Shown in pieces: positions 1 to 7,059 of a stretch of 23,586 bases of DNA. Source of the DNA: Cocleimonas sp. (GTDB taxonomy: Bacteria > Pseudomonadota > Gammaproteobacteria > Thiotrichales > Thiotrichaceae). Below the pieces are notes generated by a model. That model ran no database searches. It saw only the letters and a list, made by a program, of their open reading frames with translations, and was not told where the DNA came from. Made by a program: the position numbers and the translations under genes. The stretch spans positions 1 to 23,586 of the forward strand of contig JAKIUW010000037.1 in assembly GCA_021647365.1 (NCBI GenBank), read 5' to 3'. How positions within the stretch are numbered: position 1 is the first letter of the stretch; each line of letters starts with the position of its first letter.

Positions 1-27
1 TGAGAAGACTGTATTATGATGTGCCAT
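1..27 (-). CDS. Transposase, N-terminal nine codons (partial, runs off the left edge)
   Basis: Reading the minus strand from 27 gives MAHHNTVFS, which I recognise as the start typical of IS4-family transposases with an N-terminal DUF4372 domain and a DDE catalytic core. An AAGAAGGAA ribosome-binding site lies about six bases upstream of the ATG (minus strand, roughly 34-42), which supports this start. Only nine residues are inside the window, so the family call rests on the motif together with the matching C-terminal fragment at 23483-23586. Confidence 0.7.
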
Positions 28-124
28 GCTTGATTCCTTCTTTGATTCAATGACTTATTGCTAAGACAATTTTATCAGATTTTGGAGTCAGGCACTTACT
101 TTTTATGTTAACGGGACAGTAGTG
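1..124. mobile_element. IS4-family-like insertion sequence, end carrying the transposase 5' part (partial)
   Basis: The inner edge is the 18-bp sequence GTTAACGGGACAGTAGTG at 107-124, which recurs perfectly as its reverse complement at 23464-23481 next to the C-terminal end of a transposase. Between the repeat and the transposase start (27) lies about 80 bp of leader, read on the minus strand. The element runs off the left edge, so its length and target duplication cannot be seen. Five bases separate its tip from the base of hairpin repeat E1. Confidence 0.8.
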
Positions 125-129
125 GCTAC

Positions 130-184
130 AAGCACACCCCCCCACTTTTACATGATCATCATGTAAAAGTGGGGGGGTGTGCTT
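130..184. repeat. Hairpin repeat E1 (short form, subfamily A)
   Basis: Perfect 27-bp palindrome with a single central base: arms 130-156 and 158-184, with a C run of 7 (137-143) facing a G run of 7 (171-177) and ACTTTTACATGAT at the top of the stem. It starts 9 bp beyond the stop codon of the hupE-like gene (stop at 194-196, minus strand) and lies between that gene and the IS end. A likely role is a transcription terminator or mRNA 3'-end hairpin for the hupE-like gene. Confidence 0.9.
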
Positions 185-193
185 CAAGAAATA

Positions 194-784
194 CTATAAA
201 TAGTCCAATAAAAACCCCAGTCCAGTCAGTGCAATCACAGCACCAGAAGCTCTAACCAACATCTTGCCCCATGACCATCGTGTCAATTCACCAATAAAAA
301 TACCTGCCAAGTGAAGCAAGCCTGTGCCTATCACAAAGCCAATACTATAAATAAGTGGATTCGCAGAGTTAGGTAATTCCGTTCCATGCGCGTGTCCGTG
401 AAAAATAGCAAACGCACCCACAATAATCGCCGCAACCCAAATAGGTGGTCGAATCGCAAAGGCCACTGCCAAGCCAATCACAACACCTGAAAGCGCAATG
501 CCTGTTTCAATATAAGGAATATCAACACCTGCAACACCTAAAGCCCCGCCCAGCGCCATCACTAATGGAAACACCACTGGCAGTATCCAAATAGCGGGTT
601 TGCCTAAAAACGCGCCCCACAATCCAACCGCTACCATCGCGACAACATGATCCAGTCCCATAATCGGATGCATAAAGCCACTGATAAAACCGCCTTGCAA
701 GGAAGCAACATCAGTATGCGCGAGACTCGGGCTTAGCCAGAATAAGGCAAGTATTGCTAATAATAGTTTTTTGTATAAATTCAT
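194..784 (-). CDS. hupE: HupE/UreJ family metal permease
   Basis: Small polytopic membrane protein of 196 aa, probably a Ni2+ or Co2+ permease of the HupE/UreJ family. Visible: a cleavable signal peptide (residues 1-22, ending SLAHT), the family motif HPxxGLDH (HPIMGLDH, His39, Asp45, His46) at the start of the first permease helix, and a second His cluster HGHAHGTE at 129-136, followed by further hydrophobic helices. I chose the ATG at 784; the longer frame to 820 would need a TTG start and places 12 polar residues before an obvious signal peptide. It diverges from a second HupE-like gene and ends just before hairpin repeat E1. The transported metal is inferred from the family; no hydrogenase or urease gene is in the window. 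Confidence 0.82.
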   Translation of the reverse strand: MNLYKKLLLAILALFWLSPSLAHTDVASLQGGFISGFMHPIMGLDHVVAMVAVGLWGAFLGKPAIWILPVVFPLVMALGGALGVAGVDIPYIETGIALSGVVIGLAVAFAIRPPIWVAAIIVGAFAIFHGHAHGTELPNSANPLIYSIGFVIGTGLLHLAGIFIGELTRWSWGKMLVRASGAVIALTGLGFLLDYL

Positions 785-808
785 GTCAGGCACGTTAAGA
801 AAAAATTC

Positions 809-836
809 TTGTTCAGTCAAGCAATCAAGGTAAAAT
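809..836 (+). promoter_or_regulatory. Possible sigma70 promoter for the 851-4373 gene group
   Basis: TTGTTC (809-814) and TAAAAT (831-836) are separated by 16 bases in the 66-bp gap between divergent starts. The -10 box is good, the -35 weak. Transcription would begin close to the ATG at 851, which would fit the lack of a clear ribosome-binding site there. Confidence 0.3.
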
Positions 837-850
837 GCTCAAACTTTTTA

Positions 851-1396
851 ATGAGAGATTCTATTGTGTCGTGGTTCACCCATACATGGTTTATGCAGGG
901 CATAATGCATCCCCTACAAACACCTGCGCATTTGATTCTTATCTTGGGTTTGGCATTTCTTCTTGGGCAACAAAAACAGTTTAAAAGCCTTCTTCTTTTG
1001 CCAATTGTGGTGCTTGCAGGTTTTGTACTTAATCACTACTCATTAATAAATTGGAATACGGAACTTATCCTATTAGCTCTCGCTCTAATTTGTGGGCTAT
1101 TATTAGTTTTGCGATTGAATTTACCCGCTTTTATCACCATTGTATTATTGATAGTGTGCGGGGTCACATTAGGCTTAGACTCCAGCCCCATTATGATTCC
1201 CGGGCTTGGTAGCAACAGTATAATTAGTTGGCGACTAGGCGCAGCTGTTACCATCAATATTGGCATTGCCGTATTGGCATTGCTTGCTTATTTATTAAAT
1301 CACTATTGGAATGGTATTATTTTGAGAGTTGCTGGTTCATGGATTGCAACCAGCGCCATATTTGTTTTAACACTTTTACTTGCAGGAAAATCATAA
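851..1396 (+). CDS. HupE/UreJ-like integral membrane protein, divergent metal motif
   Basis: A 181-aa hydrophobic protein with about five to six predicted helices. Near the N-terminus GIMHPLQTPAHL aligns with the HupE motif HPxxGxDH, but the Asp is replaced by Ala, so metal binding at this site may be altered. Start at ATG 851 (MRDSIV) is chosen over a TTG at 809 that overlaps the divergent gene; the ribosome-binding site is poor. The stop is followed after three bases by the next ATG (1400), so the two are probably co-transcribed and translationally coupled. Together with the divergent hupE-like gene and the periplasmic protein that follows, it suggests a metal-uptake locus. Function is inferred from distant similarity and context. 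Confidence 0.6.
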   Translation: MRDSIVSWFTHTWFMQGIMHPLQTPAHLILILGLAFLLGQQKQFKSLLLLPIVVLAGFVLNHYSLINWNTELILLALALICGLLLVLRLNLPAFITIVLLIVCGVTLGLDSSPIMIPGLGSNSIISWRLGAAVTINIGIAVLALLAYLLNHYWNGIILRVAGSWIATSAIFVLTLLLAGKS

Positions 1397-1399
1397 ATT

Positions 1400-1993
1400 A
1401 TGAGAAAGTTTTTACTACTAAACATTATATTTTTAGCGACACTTTTTAGTGCTCAAGTAACCTTTGCGCACGCATATCATTATGAAGTACAAGTAACAAA
1501 CGCCTTACAAACTAACGATAAAAAACAATTAGAAGCGCTAAAGCTCACCTTCTTATACGACGGCGAAACCAGTGGAGTCATGCTTCAAGACCAAAAGAAC
1601 CTTGGAAAACTCGGTAAAAAATTAGCCAGTGATTTAGGCAAGCTCGCTTATTTCACACAAGCAAAAGTAAATGGAAAAGTATTAGACTTCAAAGAAGCTA
1701 GTGACATCAAACTAAACACTATCAAAGAAGAAGGTGACGATAAAAAAACTTATGATGTTTTACAACTGCACTTCACCCTTGCACTCAAAACGCCTGTAAA
1801 AATCGATAATAATAGTGAAATAAACTTCTTTCACGAAGACCCATCAGATGCCGCGATTCTATACTACGAAAATGAAAAACACATTCTTTTAGGCGATAAC
1901 TTAAAAGAGCAATGCAAAGCCAGCGTTAAAGAAAAAGAAAAGTTTGATGAGGGCGAGTTTCCTCAAATTGTTAGCGTGAGCTGTAAAACATAA
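1400..1993 (+). CDS. Periplasmic DUF1007-like protein
   Basis: A 197-aa exported protein: signal peptide at residues 1-24 (hydrophobic core FLLLNIIFLATLF, cleavage near TFAHA), then a soluble lysine-rich domain. AHAYHYEVQVT followed by LEALKLTFLYD resembles the start of DUF1007 proteins (AHPH..., then a leucine-tryptophan strand ending in Asp), a family often found beside nickel/cobalt permeases. Two Cys near the C-terminus (EQCKAS and VSCKT) could form a disulfide. AGGAAAA lies 11 bases before the ATG, inside the end of the upstream gene. The assignment to DUF1007 is by eye and moderate; the alternative is an unrelated periplasmic protein. Confidence 0.5.
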   Translation: MRKFLLLNIIFLATLFSAQVTFAHAYHYEVQVTNALQTNDKKQLEALKLTFLYDGETSGVMLQDQKNLGKLGKKLASDLGKLAYFTQAKVNGKVLDFKEASDIKLNTIKEEGDDKKTYDVLQLHFTLALKTPVKIDNNSEINFFHEDPSDAAILYYENEKHILLGDNLKEQCKASVKEKEKFDEGEFPQIVSVSCKT

Positions 1994-2038
1994 TTATTCA
2001 CACGTTCTCTTTTCTTCATAACAACAGGATAAAATACT

Positions 2039-3202
2039 ATGAACAGGTTAATCATTTTAATTCTCAATATTTCTTGTTTGTTCTTTGCGCTATTTCTTAG
2101 TGCTTGTGGCGGCGGAGGTTCCTCAGCATCTATTCCTGCAGGTGAGCGAGGCGGGTTAATTAGTTCATCGTTTATTTCATCCAAACAAGCTTTACCCTAT
2201 AAGGTTGATGCCTATAAAATCATTTATAGCACCATTGATGCCAAGGCTTCACCTATAAAAGCTTCAGGTCTCTTGGCGATACCTAAAAAAAATGGTGGCG
2301 AAAAAAGCCCTTTACTCAGCTACCAACACGGCACAATTTTTTTAAACAGCCAAGCACCCTCAATCAGCGCTACATCCATTAGCGGTATTTCTACTTTATC
2401 GGGCATAGGTTTTATCGTTAGTGCGCCTGATTACATTGGCTATGGTGAGTCTGCTTCTATGATGCACCCTTATATTCATGCTGAGACACTCGCAAATACC
2501 TCTATTGATATGCTCCGTGCTAGTAAAACGTTTTTAAAACAAAAAAACATCCAGCTTAATAGTCAGTTATTTTTAACAGGCTATTCTGAAGGAGGCTACG
2601 CAACCTTAGCACTGCAAAAGAAACTACAAGAGGTTCATAGTAACGAGTTTACTGTTACGGCATCTGCGGCAGCAGCAGGCCCTTTTGACTTAACCGAAAC
2701 AGCCAAAACAATCGCCAACAAAACAACAAATAATAAGCCTGCTTTTATGAGCTTTGTACTGAAAGCCTATGACAACATATATGGATTAAATATTATTTCA
2801 GAGATGTATCAGCCACCATATGTGGATATTATTAATACCTACTTTGATGGCCAGCATTCGGGCTCAAAAATTACTACAGACCTTAGCCACACAACCAGCG
2901 AGCTCTTTAACACACCTTTTTTAATGGCATTACAAGGCGATGGACAACACATCATTAAAGACAAGCTTGCCTTAAACAATATCTACGATTGGAAACCGAC
3001 TGCTCCTACACGATTATTTCATGGCATCCTTGACGAAGTCGTGCCATATCACAACGCTGAAAAAGCTCTAAACACAATGAGAAATAATGGGGCTACAAAA
3101 GTTAGTCTTGGAGATTGCTCTCTAAAATCACATGTTGCTTGTGTCGCTCCTTTTATTATTGATACGGTTAGTTTCTTCTCTGGATATGCTCATGATTTGT
3201 AA
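2039..3202 (+). CDS. Alpha/beta-hydrolase lipoprotein (secretory-lipase-like)
   Basis: A 387-aa lipoprotein: signal peptide with lipobox LSAC (Cys23) followed by a glycine/serine linker. The mature part is an alpha/beta hydrolase: QHGT near 96-99 (oxyanion region), nucleophile elbow GYSEGG with Ser183, Asp332 in HGILDEVVPY, and His365 in SLKSHVAC, a complete Ser-Asp-His triad in the usual order. This arrangement matches the fungal-type secretory lipase/esterase group found in many bacteria; the substrate is unknown. AGGA about ten bases before the ATG supports the start. Its last 11 bases overlap the start of the next lipoprotein gene, so both are probably translated together. Confidence 0.75.
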   Translation: MNRLIILILNISCLFFALFLSACGGGGSSASIPAGERGGLISSSFISSKQALPYKVDAYKIIYSTIDAKASPIKASGLLAIPKKNGGEKSPLLSYQHGTIFLNSQAPSISATSISGISTLSGIGFIVSAPDYIGYGESASMMHPYIHAETLANTSIDMLRASKTFLKQKNIQLNSQLFLTGYSEGGYATLALQKKLQEVHSNEFTVTASAAAAGPFDLTETAKTIANKTTNNKPAFMSFVLKAYDNIYGLNIISEMYQPPYVDIINTYFDGQHSGSKITTDLSHTTSELFNTPFLMALQGDGQHIIKDKLALNNIYDWKPTAPTRLFHGILDEVVPYHNAEKALNTMRNNGATKVSLGDCSLKSHVACVAPFIIDTVSFFSGYAHDL

Positions 3203-4373
3203 TAGCAATGTGCTAAAGGCACTGTCTTTTTTTGCCTTAATGAGCATCACGGCGTGTTCAACAAATAATGCGATTAACTCGCCTACAAATCAAAAAAATA
3301 CAAGTTATTCAACTACAGCGCTTAATCTTAAATCACTGCAATCAATCAACGCAATCACACCACAGCTAGCTAAGCACCGCGTTGTTTTTGTGGGCGAACA
3401 ACACACACAATATTCTGATCATTTAAACCAGCTTGCCATTATTAAAAACCTGCATAAACGCTGGGGAGAAAATACCAGTATCGGTTTAGAGATGATTCAA
3501 CAACCTTATCAATCTGTTCTTGATGATTATATTACAGGAAGGATCAACGAACATGAGATGCTTAAAAATACCCAATGGTTTGATCGATGGCGTTACGACT
3601 TCCGCTTGTATCAACCTATTTTTAGTTATGCAAAAGCCAACAATATCCCTTTAGTTGCACTAAATATCCCCAAGGAATTAACACAAAAAATCACCAAAGT
3701 CGGCATCAAAGGTTTAAGCAAAAAAGAGCGTCAACAACTACCCGCTGTAATCGATCGCTCAAGTAAAGCTTACACCAAGCGCATTACCAGTGTCTTTAGC
3801 AAACATTCACACACCAGCAGTAAAGGTATCGCAAAGTTTTTAGATGCACAATTAGCCTGGGATGAAGGCATGGCGTTTGCTGCTGCCAAATACTTAAAGA
3901 AAAATCCTGTAAAGCGTATGGTGATCATTGCAGGTGGCGGACATGTGATAAACCGTAGTGGCATCCCTAACAGACTCGATCGACAAATCAATTCACGTTC
4001 CGCCGTTGTACTTAATAATGTAGGAGAAACACCCTCAGCAACGCAGGGAGACTTCCTACTATTCTCGCCAGAAAAAAAACTACCCACCAAAGGCATGATG
4101 GGCATTTTAATGGCCAATGGAAAAAATGGCGTTACGGTAAACTCTACGGTGTTTCACAGCACAGCGGCAAAGGCGGGCGTATTGAAAGGGGATGTGATCG
4201 TAGCGATTGATGGGCAAGTAATTCAGTCATCTGCTGATGTGAAAATATGGGGTTTTGATAAAAAACCTGACGATGCAGTGAAGCTTAAACTTAGAAGAAA
4301 AAATAAGATTATATTCAAAGAGCTTATCCTAAAAGGCAAGTCACTAGTTAATCCGCATAAACTATCCAAATAA
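3192..4373 (+). CDS. ChaN-family (haem-binding, Tiki-like) lipoprotein with C-terminal PDZ domain
   Basis: A 393-aa lipoprotein. From the ATG at 3192 there is a signal peptide ending in lipobox ITAC (Cys22); the upstream in-frame extension to 3132 lies inside the previous gene and spoils the signal peptide. Residues ~60-275 match the ChaN/DUF399 family: VFVGEQH (GEQH 68-71), GLEMIQQPYQ, the DRWRYDFRLYQP segment and a GGGHV strand, where ChaN proteins bind haem or act in the Tiki/EreA superfamily. Residues ~300-390 form a PDZ domain (GVLKGDVIVAIDGQVI). The PDZ suggests binding of a partner's C-terminus. It overlaps the lipase-like gene by 11 bases, is the last gene of the group and ends just before repeat E2. 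Confidence 0.75.
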   Translation: MICNSNVLKALSFFALMSITACSTNNAINSPTNQKNTSYSTTALNLKSLQSINAITPQLAKHRVVFVGEQHTQYSDHLNQLAIIKNLHKRWGENTSIGLEMIQQPYQSVLDDYITGRINEHEMLKNTQWFDRWRYDFRLYQPIFSYAKANNIPLVALNIPKELTQKITKVGIKGLSKKERQQLPAVIDRSSKAYTKRITSVFSKHSHTSSKGIAKFLDAQLAWDEGMAFAAAKYLKKNPVKRMVIIAGGGHVINRSGIPNRLDRQINSRSAVVLNNVGETPSATQGDFLLFSPEKKLPTKGMMGILMANGKNGVTVNSTVFHSTAAKAGVLKGDVIVAIDGQVIQSSADVKIWGFDKKPDDAVKLKLRRKNKIIFKELILKGKSLVNPHKLSK

Positions 4374-4375
4374 AA

Positions 4376-4472
4376 ACACCCCCCTAGTTTTAAGTGACCG
4401 TTCATCTGTTGTTTAGATGACTGTTAGAGCTTATGCATATATCCATCATGTAAAACTAGGGGGGTGTGCTTT
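4376..4472. repeat. Hairpin repeat E2 (long form, subfamily B)
   Basis: Outer stem 4376-4392 with 4451-4467: 17 bp, C run of 6 facing G run of 6, CTAGTTTTA paired with TAAAACTAG. The left arm continues AAGTGA instead of ACATGA. The 58-base loop contains a smaller hairpin, TCATCT...AGATGA, and the sequence AGAGCTTATGCA, both in the same order as in E4. It sits three bases after the ChaN-like stop codon and seven bases before the stop of the convergent M23 peptidase gene, so it could end transcripts from both sides. Confidence 0.85.
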
Positions 4473-4479
4473 CAGTTGA

Positions 4480-5070
4480 TTACTGATTGCTGGCCACATC
4501 TCTCGATAAATAAACACGAGGGTTAGCCGTTTCACCGTTAAAGGCAATTTCAAGATGAAGATGTGGGCCTGTTGAACGACCTGTATTACCTACTTGCGCG
4601 ATGATGTCCGTTTTTTCTACCATCTGCCCAACTTCAACTAAGGACTTTTTGAGATGGCTATAGCGGGAAACCACCGTGAGGCTATGTTCGATTTCTACCA
4701 TATTGCCAAAACCTGCTTTTACGCCGGCAAATATAACTTTGCCTTTACCTACTGGATAGACACTAACGCCTTCTTCCGCCGCAATATCCATGCCTTTGTG
4801 CATTGTCATCTTCCCTGTAAAAGGGTCTTTTCGCATTCCATAATGTGAGGTTATATGACCTGTTTTGACAGGAAAGTTATCTATATGAATGATCTTCTTT
4901 TCTTCTGCTATCTGTTCTGAAATGGATTCAAATTGAGCAACAACTTGGGCGGTTAAGTCTCGCTGCTCCTTTTGAGTTTGGACAATTAAAAAGGTTGCAC
5001 TAATTGTAAATAAGATAAACGTGGTAACAATTAAATGCACTGATATTTTTTTAAGTATTAAGTGAAGCAT
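4480..5070 (-). CDS. M23-family (LytM) peptidoglycan endopeptidase, membrane-anchored
   Basis: A 196-aa protein with one N-terminal membrane helix (residues ~12-31), a short helical stretch (35-60, possibly coiled coil) and a LytM/peptidase M23 domain from ~70 on. Zinc ligands and catalytic residues are all present: H91 and D95 in HKGMD, H139 in RYSHL, H170 and H172 in GPHLHLE, preceded by the SHYGMRKDPFTG strand. It should cleave peptide cross-links of peptidoglycan in the periplasm. A GAGGTG ribosome-binding site about eight bases upstream supports the start. Convergent to the ChaN-like gene with repeat E2 between them; repeat E3 lies upstream, separating it from the next gene. Confidence 0.85.
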   Translation of the reverse strand: MLHLILKKISVHLIVTTFILFTISATFLIVQTQKEQRDLTAQVVAQFESISEQIAEEKKIIHIDNFPVKTGHITSHYGMRKDPFTGKMTMHKGMDIAAEEGVSVYPVGKGKVIFAGVKAGFGNMVEIEHSLTVVSRYSHLKKSLVEVGQMVEKTDIIAQVGNTGRSTGPHLHLEIAFNGETANPRVYLSRDVASNQ

Positions 5071-5163
5071 AATGCGACACCTCGATTCAAAGGGGGATCG
5101 AAATACTATGACAAGCTAATATAGAAGTCTAGTTTTCCACAGGGGAAAATATAACCATTAAAT

Positions 5164-5230
5164 GAAAGTACCCCCCCCACTTTTACATGACCATCAATAA
5201 CATCATGTAAAAGTGGGGGGGTGTGCTTTC
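5164..5230. repeat. Hairpin repeat E3 (short form, subfamily A)
   Basis: Left arm 5164-5190, right arm 5203-5230, loop of about 12. The top of the stem ACTTTTACATGA pairs perfectly; at the base the left arm reads AAAGTA with a C run of 8 while the right arm reads G7 TGTGCTTT, so there is one substitution and one indel. It begins nine bases after the stop of the glutamate-synthase-like gene (minus strand) and ends 94 bp before the start of the M23 gene, leaving room for that gene's own promoter. Confidence 0.88.
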
Positions 5231-5239
5231 ATAATTTAA

Positions 5240-6826
5240 CTAACTCCATTTAGCAGAATCAGCCTGTTCCCATTCTCGCTTCCAGCTACTGGGCACTGTC
5301 TTCTTATCTAACAAACAATCCTTATCCAGAAACTCATAAATATCACTATAGTTTTTAACTTCAACCGTATTAATACGTCGAGTAAGATGCCACGGCATTA
5401 TATCGCTGGTCCTTTCTAATCCTGCTACTTCTAACAATTCTACTAAATGACGTATCATCGAACGGTGATAATTTGCAACACGTTCACCTTTATCCGTGAC
5501 ATCCAAAGCTTGATAGCGTTGTGGATTTTGCGTTGCTATGCCAGTTGGGCATTCGTCGGTATTGCAATGGCGCGATTGTATACAACCCAGCGCAAACATC
5601 ATTCCTCTTGCGGAGTTAACCGTATCTGCCCCCAGCGCCATGATGCGTACCATGTGAAAGGCTGAAATAATTTTACCTGCTGCAATGATTCTTATTTTAC
5701 TACGTACACCTGAGCCAATCAGCGCATTATTTACAAACGTTACTGCATCCCATAAAGGTGTTCCTACTGAGTTTGTTAGCTCGACTGGTGCAGCACCTGT
5801 TCCACCTTCTGAGCCATCCACAGTGATAAAGTCTGGCGTGATGCCTGTTTCAATCATCGCTTTGCAGATTGCCATGAATTCAGTTTTGTAACCGATACAC
5901 AGTTTAAACCCTACAGGCTTTCCATCCGACAATTCACGTAAATGGGCAACAAATTCCAATAAACCTTTGGGTGAAGAAAAAGCACTATGCGCGGGAGGGG
6001 AAATAACATCTTTACCAATCTCAACACCACGAATATCAGCAATTTCTTGGTTAACTTTTGCCCCAGGTAGTATTCCACCATGCCCAGGTTTAGCACCCTG
6101 AGATAACTTTATTTCAATCATTTTCACTGAATCGTTAGCGGCGCTTTTAATAAACTTTTCTTCGCTAAACCCGCCTTCTGGCGCGCGACAACCAAAATAT
6201 CCTGTGCCAATCTGCCATATCAAATCGCCACCATGCTTTAAATGAAATGGGCTGATACCACCCTCACCCGTATTATGGGAAAATCCATTTATCTTTGCAC
6301 CTTTATTCAACGCCATGATTGCCGTTTTACTCAGCGCTCCATAACTCATGGCAGAAATATTCAACGGTGAGGCGGCATAAGGTTGTTTACAATTCGCTTC
6401 GCCAAAAACTATACGCGGGTCTTTATCATGAATGTCTGTCGGAGCGAGTGAATGATTAATCCATTCAGCTCCTGAGCGATACACATCAAACACTGTTCCA
6501 AAAGGCCGAGTGTCTCGCGCACCTTTTGCCCGTTGATAAACCAAGGTTCTAAACTCTCGGCTTATGGGCTTTCCATTAGTGTCAGTCTCAATAAAATATT
6601 GTTGGATTTCTGGACGAATATGCTCTAATAAATAACGAAAATGTCCAATAACAGGGTAGAGTCTGAGGAGTGTTTTTTTACGCTGATTTAAGTCGATATA
6701 ACCCAAAATAATAATGGGTAAAACCAAAATAAACAGCCATAAAATTGGCCACCAAATGAATGACCATAATAAAATCAAAAGAGGTAATACAATGGAGAGA
6801 ATGATAAAGCTACGCTTGGCTGTCAT
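5240..6826 (-). CDS. FMN-binding glutamate synthase-family protein, membrane-anchored
   Basis: A 528-aa protein with two hydrophobic segments at the N-terminus (~8-42) followed by the FMN-binding (beta/alpha)8 domain of glutamate synthase. Seen: SAMSYGALSKTAI (159-170), GEGGISPFH (188-195), KPGHGGILPGAKV (246-258), DGSEGGTGAAP (337-347), and the [3Fe-4S] motif with C415, C421 and C426, spaced as in the GltB large subunit. It lacks the class II amidotransferase and GXGXG domains of true GltB, so it is one of the stand-alone synthase-domain proteins (YerD/GlxD-like) whose reaction is not settled. AAGGAAAA just before the ATG supports the start. It is flanked by repeats E4 and E3, suggesting a one-gene transcript. 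Confidence 0.85.
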   Translation of the reverse strand: MTAKRSFIILSIVLPLLILLWSFIWWPILWLFILVLPIIILGYIDLNQRKKTLLRLYPVIGHFRYLLEHIRPEIQQYFIETDTNGKPISREFRTLVYQRAKGARDTRPFGTVFDVYRSGAEWINHSLAPTDIHDKDPRIVFGEANCKQPYAASPLNISAMSYGALSKTAIMALNKGAKINGFSHNTGEGGISPFHLKHGGDLIWQIGTGYFGCRAPEGGFSEEKFIKSAANDSVKMIEIKLSQGAKPGHGGILPGAKVNQEIADIRGVEIGKDVISPPAHSAFSSPKGLLEFVAHLRELSDGKPVGFKLCIGYKTEFMAICKAMIETGITPDFITVDGSEGGTGAAPVELTNSVGTPLWDAVTFVNNALIGSGVRSKIRIIAAGKIISAFHMVRIMALGADTVNSARGMMFALGCIQSRHCNTDECPTGIATQNPQRYQALDVTDKGERVANYHRSMIRHLVELLEVAGLERTSDIMPWHLTRRINTVEVKNYSDIYEFLDKDCLLDKKTVPSSWKREWEQADSAKWS

Positions 6827-6948
6827 TTCATTTTCCTTATTTTCAATACGTTTGACTCTTTGAGTCTAGTACGTTAACTAAAGCTTGCTAGATGTTTTTC
6901 TCTCCTTCTCGTGAAATACCTCAAGTAATATTCAATAATACTCGTACA

Positions 6949-7057
6949 AAAGCACACCCCCCCACTTTTACATGATCAATCATAGAACTTTGCATAAGTT
7001 CTAGTAGCCATTCAAAAAACGAATGGGCTATCACTTAAAAGTGGGGGGGTGTGCTTT
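6949..7057. repeat. Hairpin repeat E4 (long form, subfamily A)
   Basis: Outer stem 6949-6970 with 7036-7057: 22 perfect bp with a C run of 7 facing a G run of 7. The loop contains two further hairpins: TAGAACTT (6983-6990) with AAGTTCTA (6996-7003), and TAGCCATTC (7005-7013) with GAATGGGCTA (7021-7030, one bulge). The whole would fold as a three-way junction. It begins two bases after the gltA stop codon (minus strand) and ends about 122 bp before the glutamate-synthase-like start. Confidence 0.88.
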
Positions 7058-7059
7058 GT

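Noticed and set aside
87..793. GTCAGGCAC shared by the IS leader (87-95) and the region before the hupE-like start (785-793)
   Set aside because: Nine bases only, no further similarity on either side; likely chance.
785..820. Twelve-residue N-terminal extension of the first HupE-like protein
   Set aside because: It would start with TTG, lacks a ribosome-binding site and hides a clear signal peptide; the ATG at 784 is better.
6854..6866. GACTC-TTT-GAGTC dyad upstream of the glutamate-synthase-like gene as an operator
   Set aside because: Only five bp per arm and no promoter that I can place around it with confidence.
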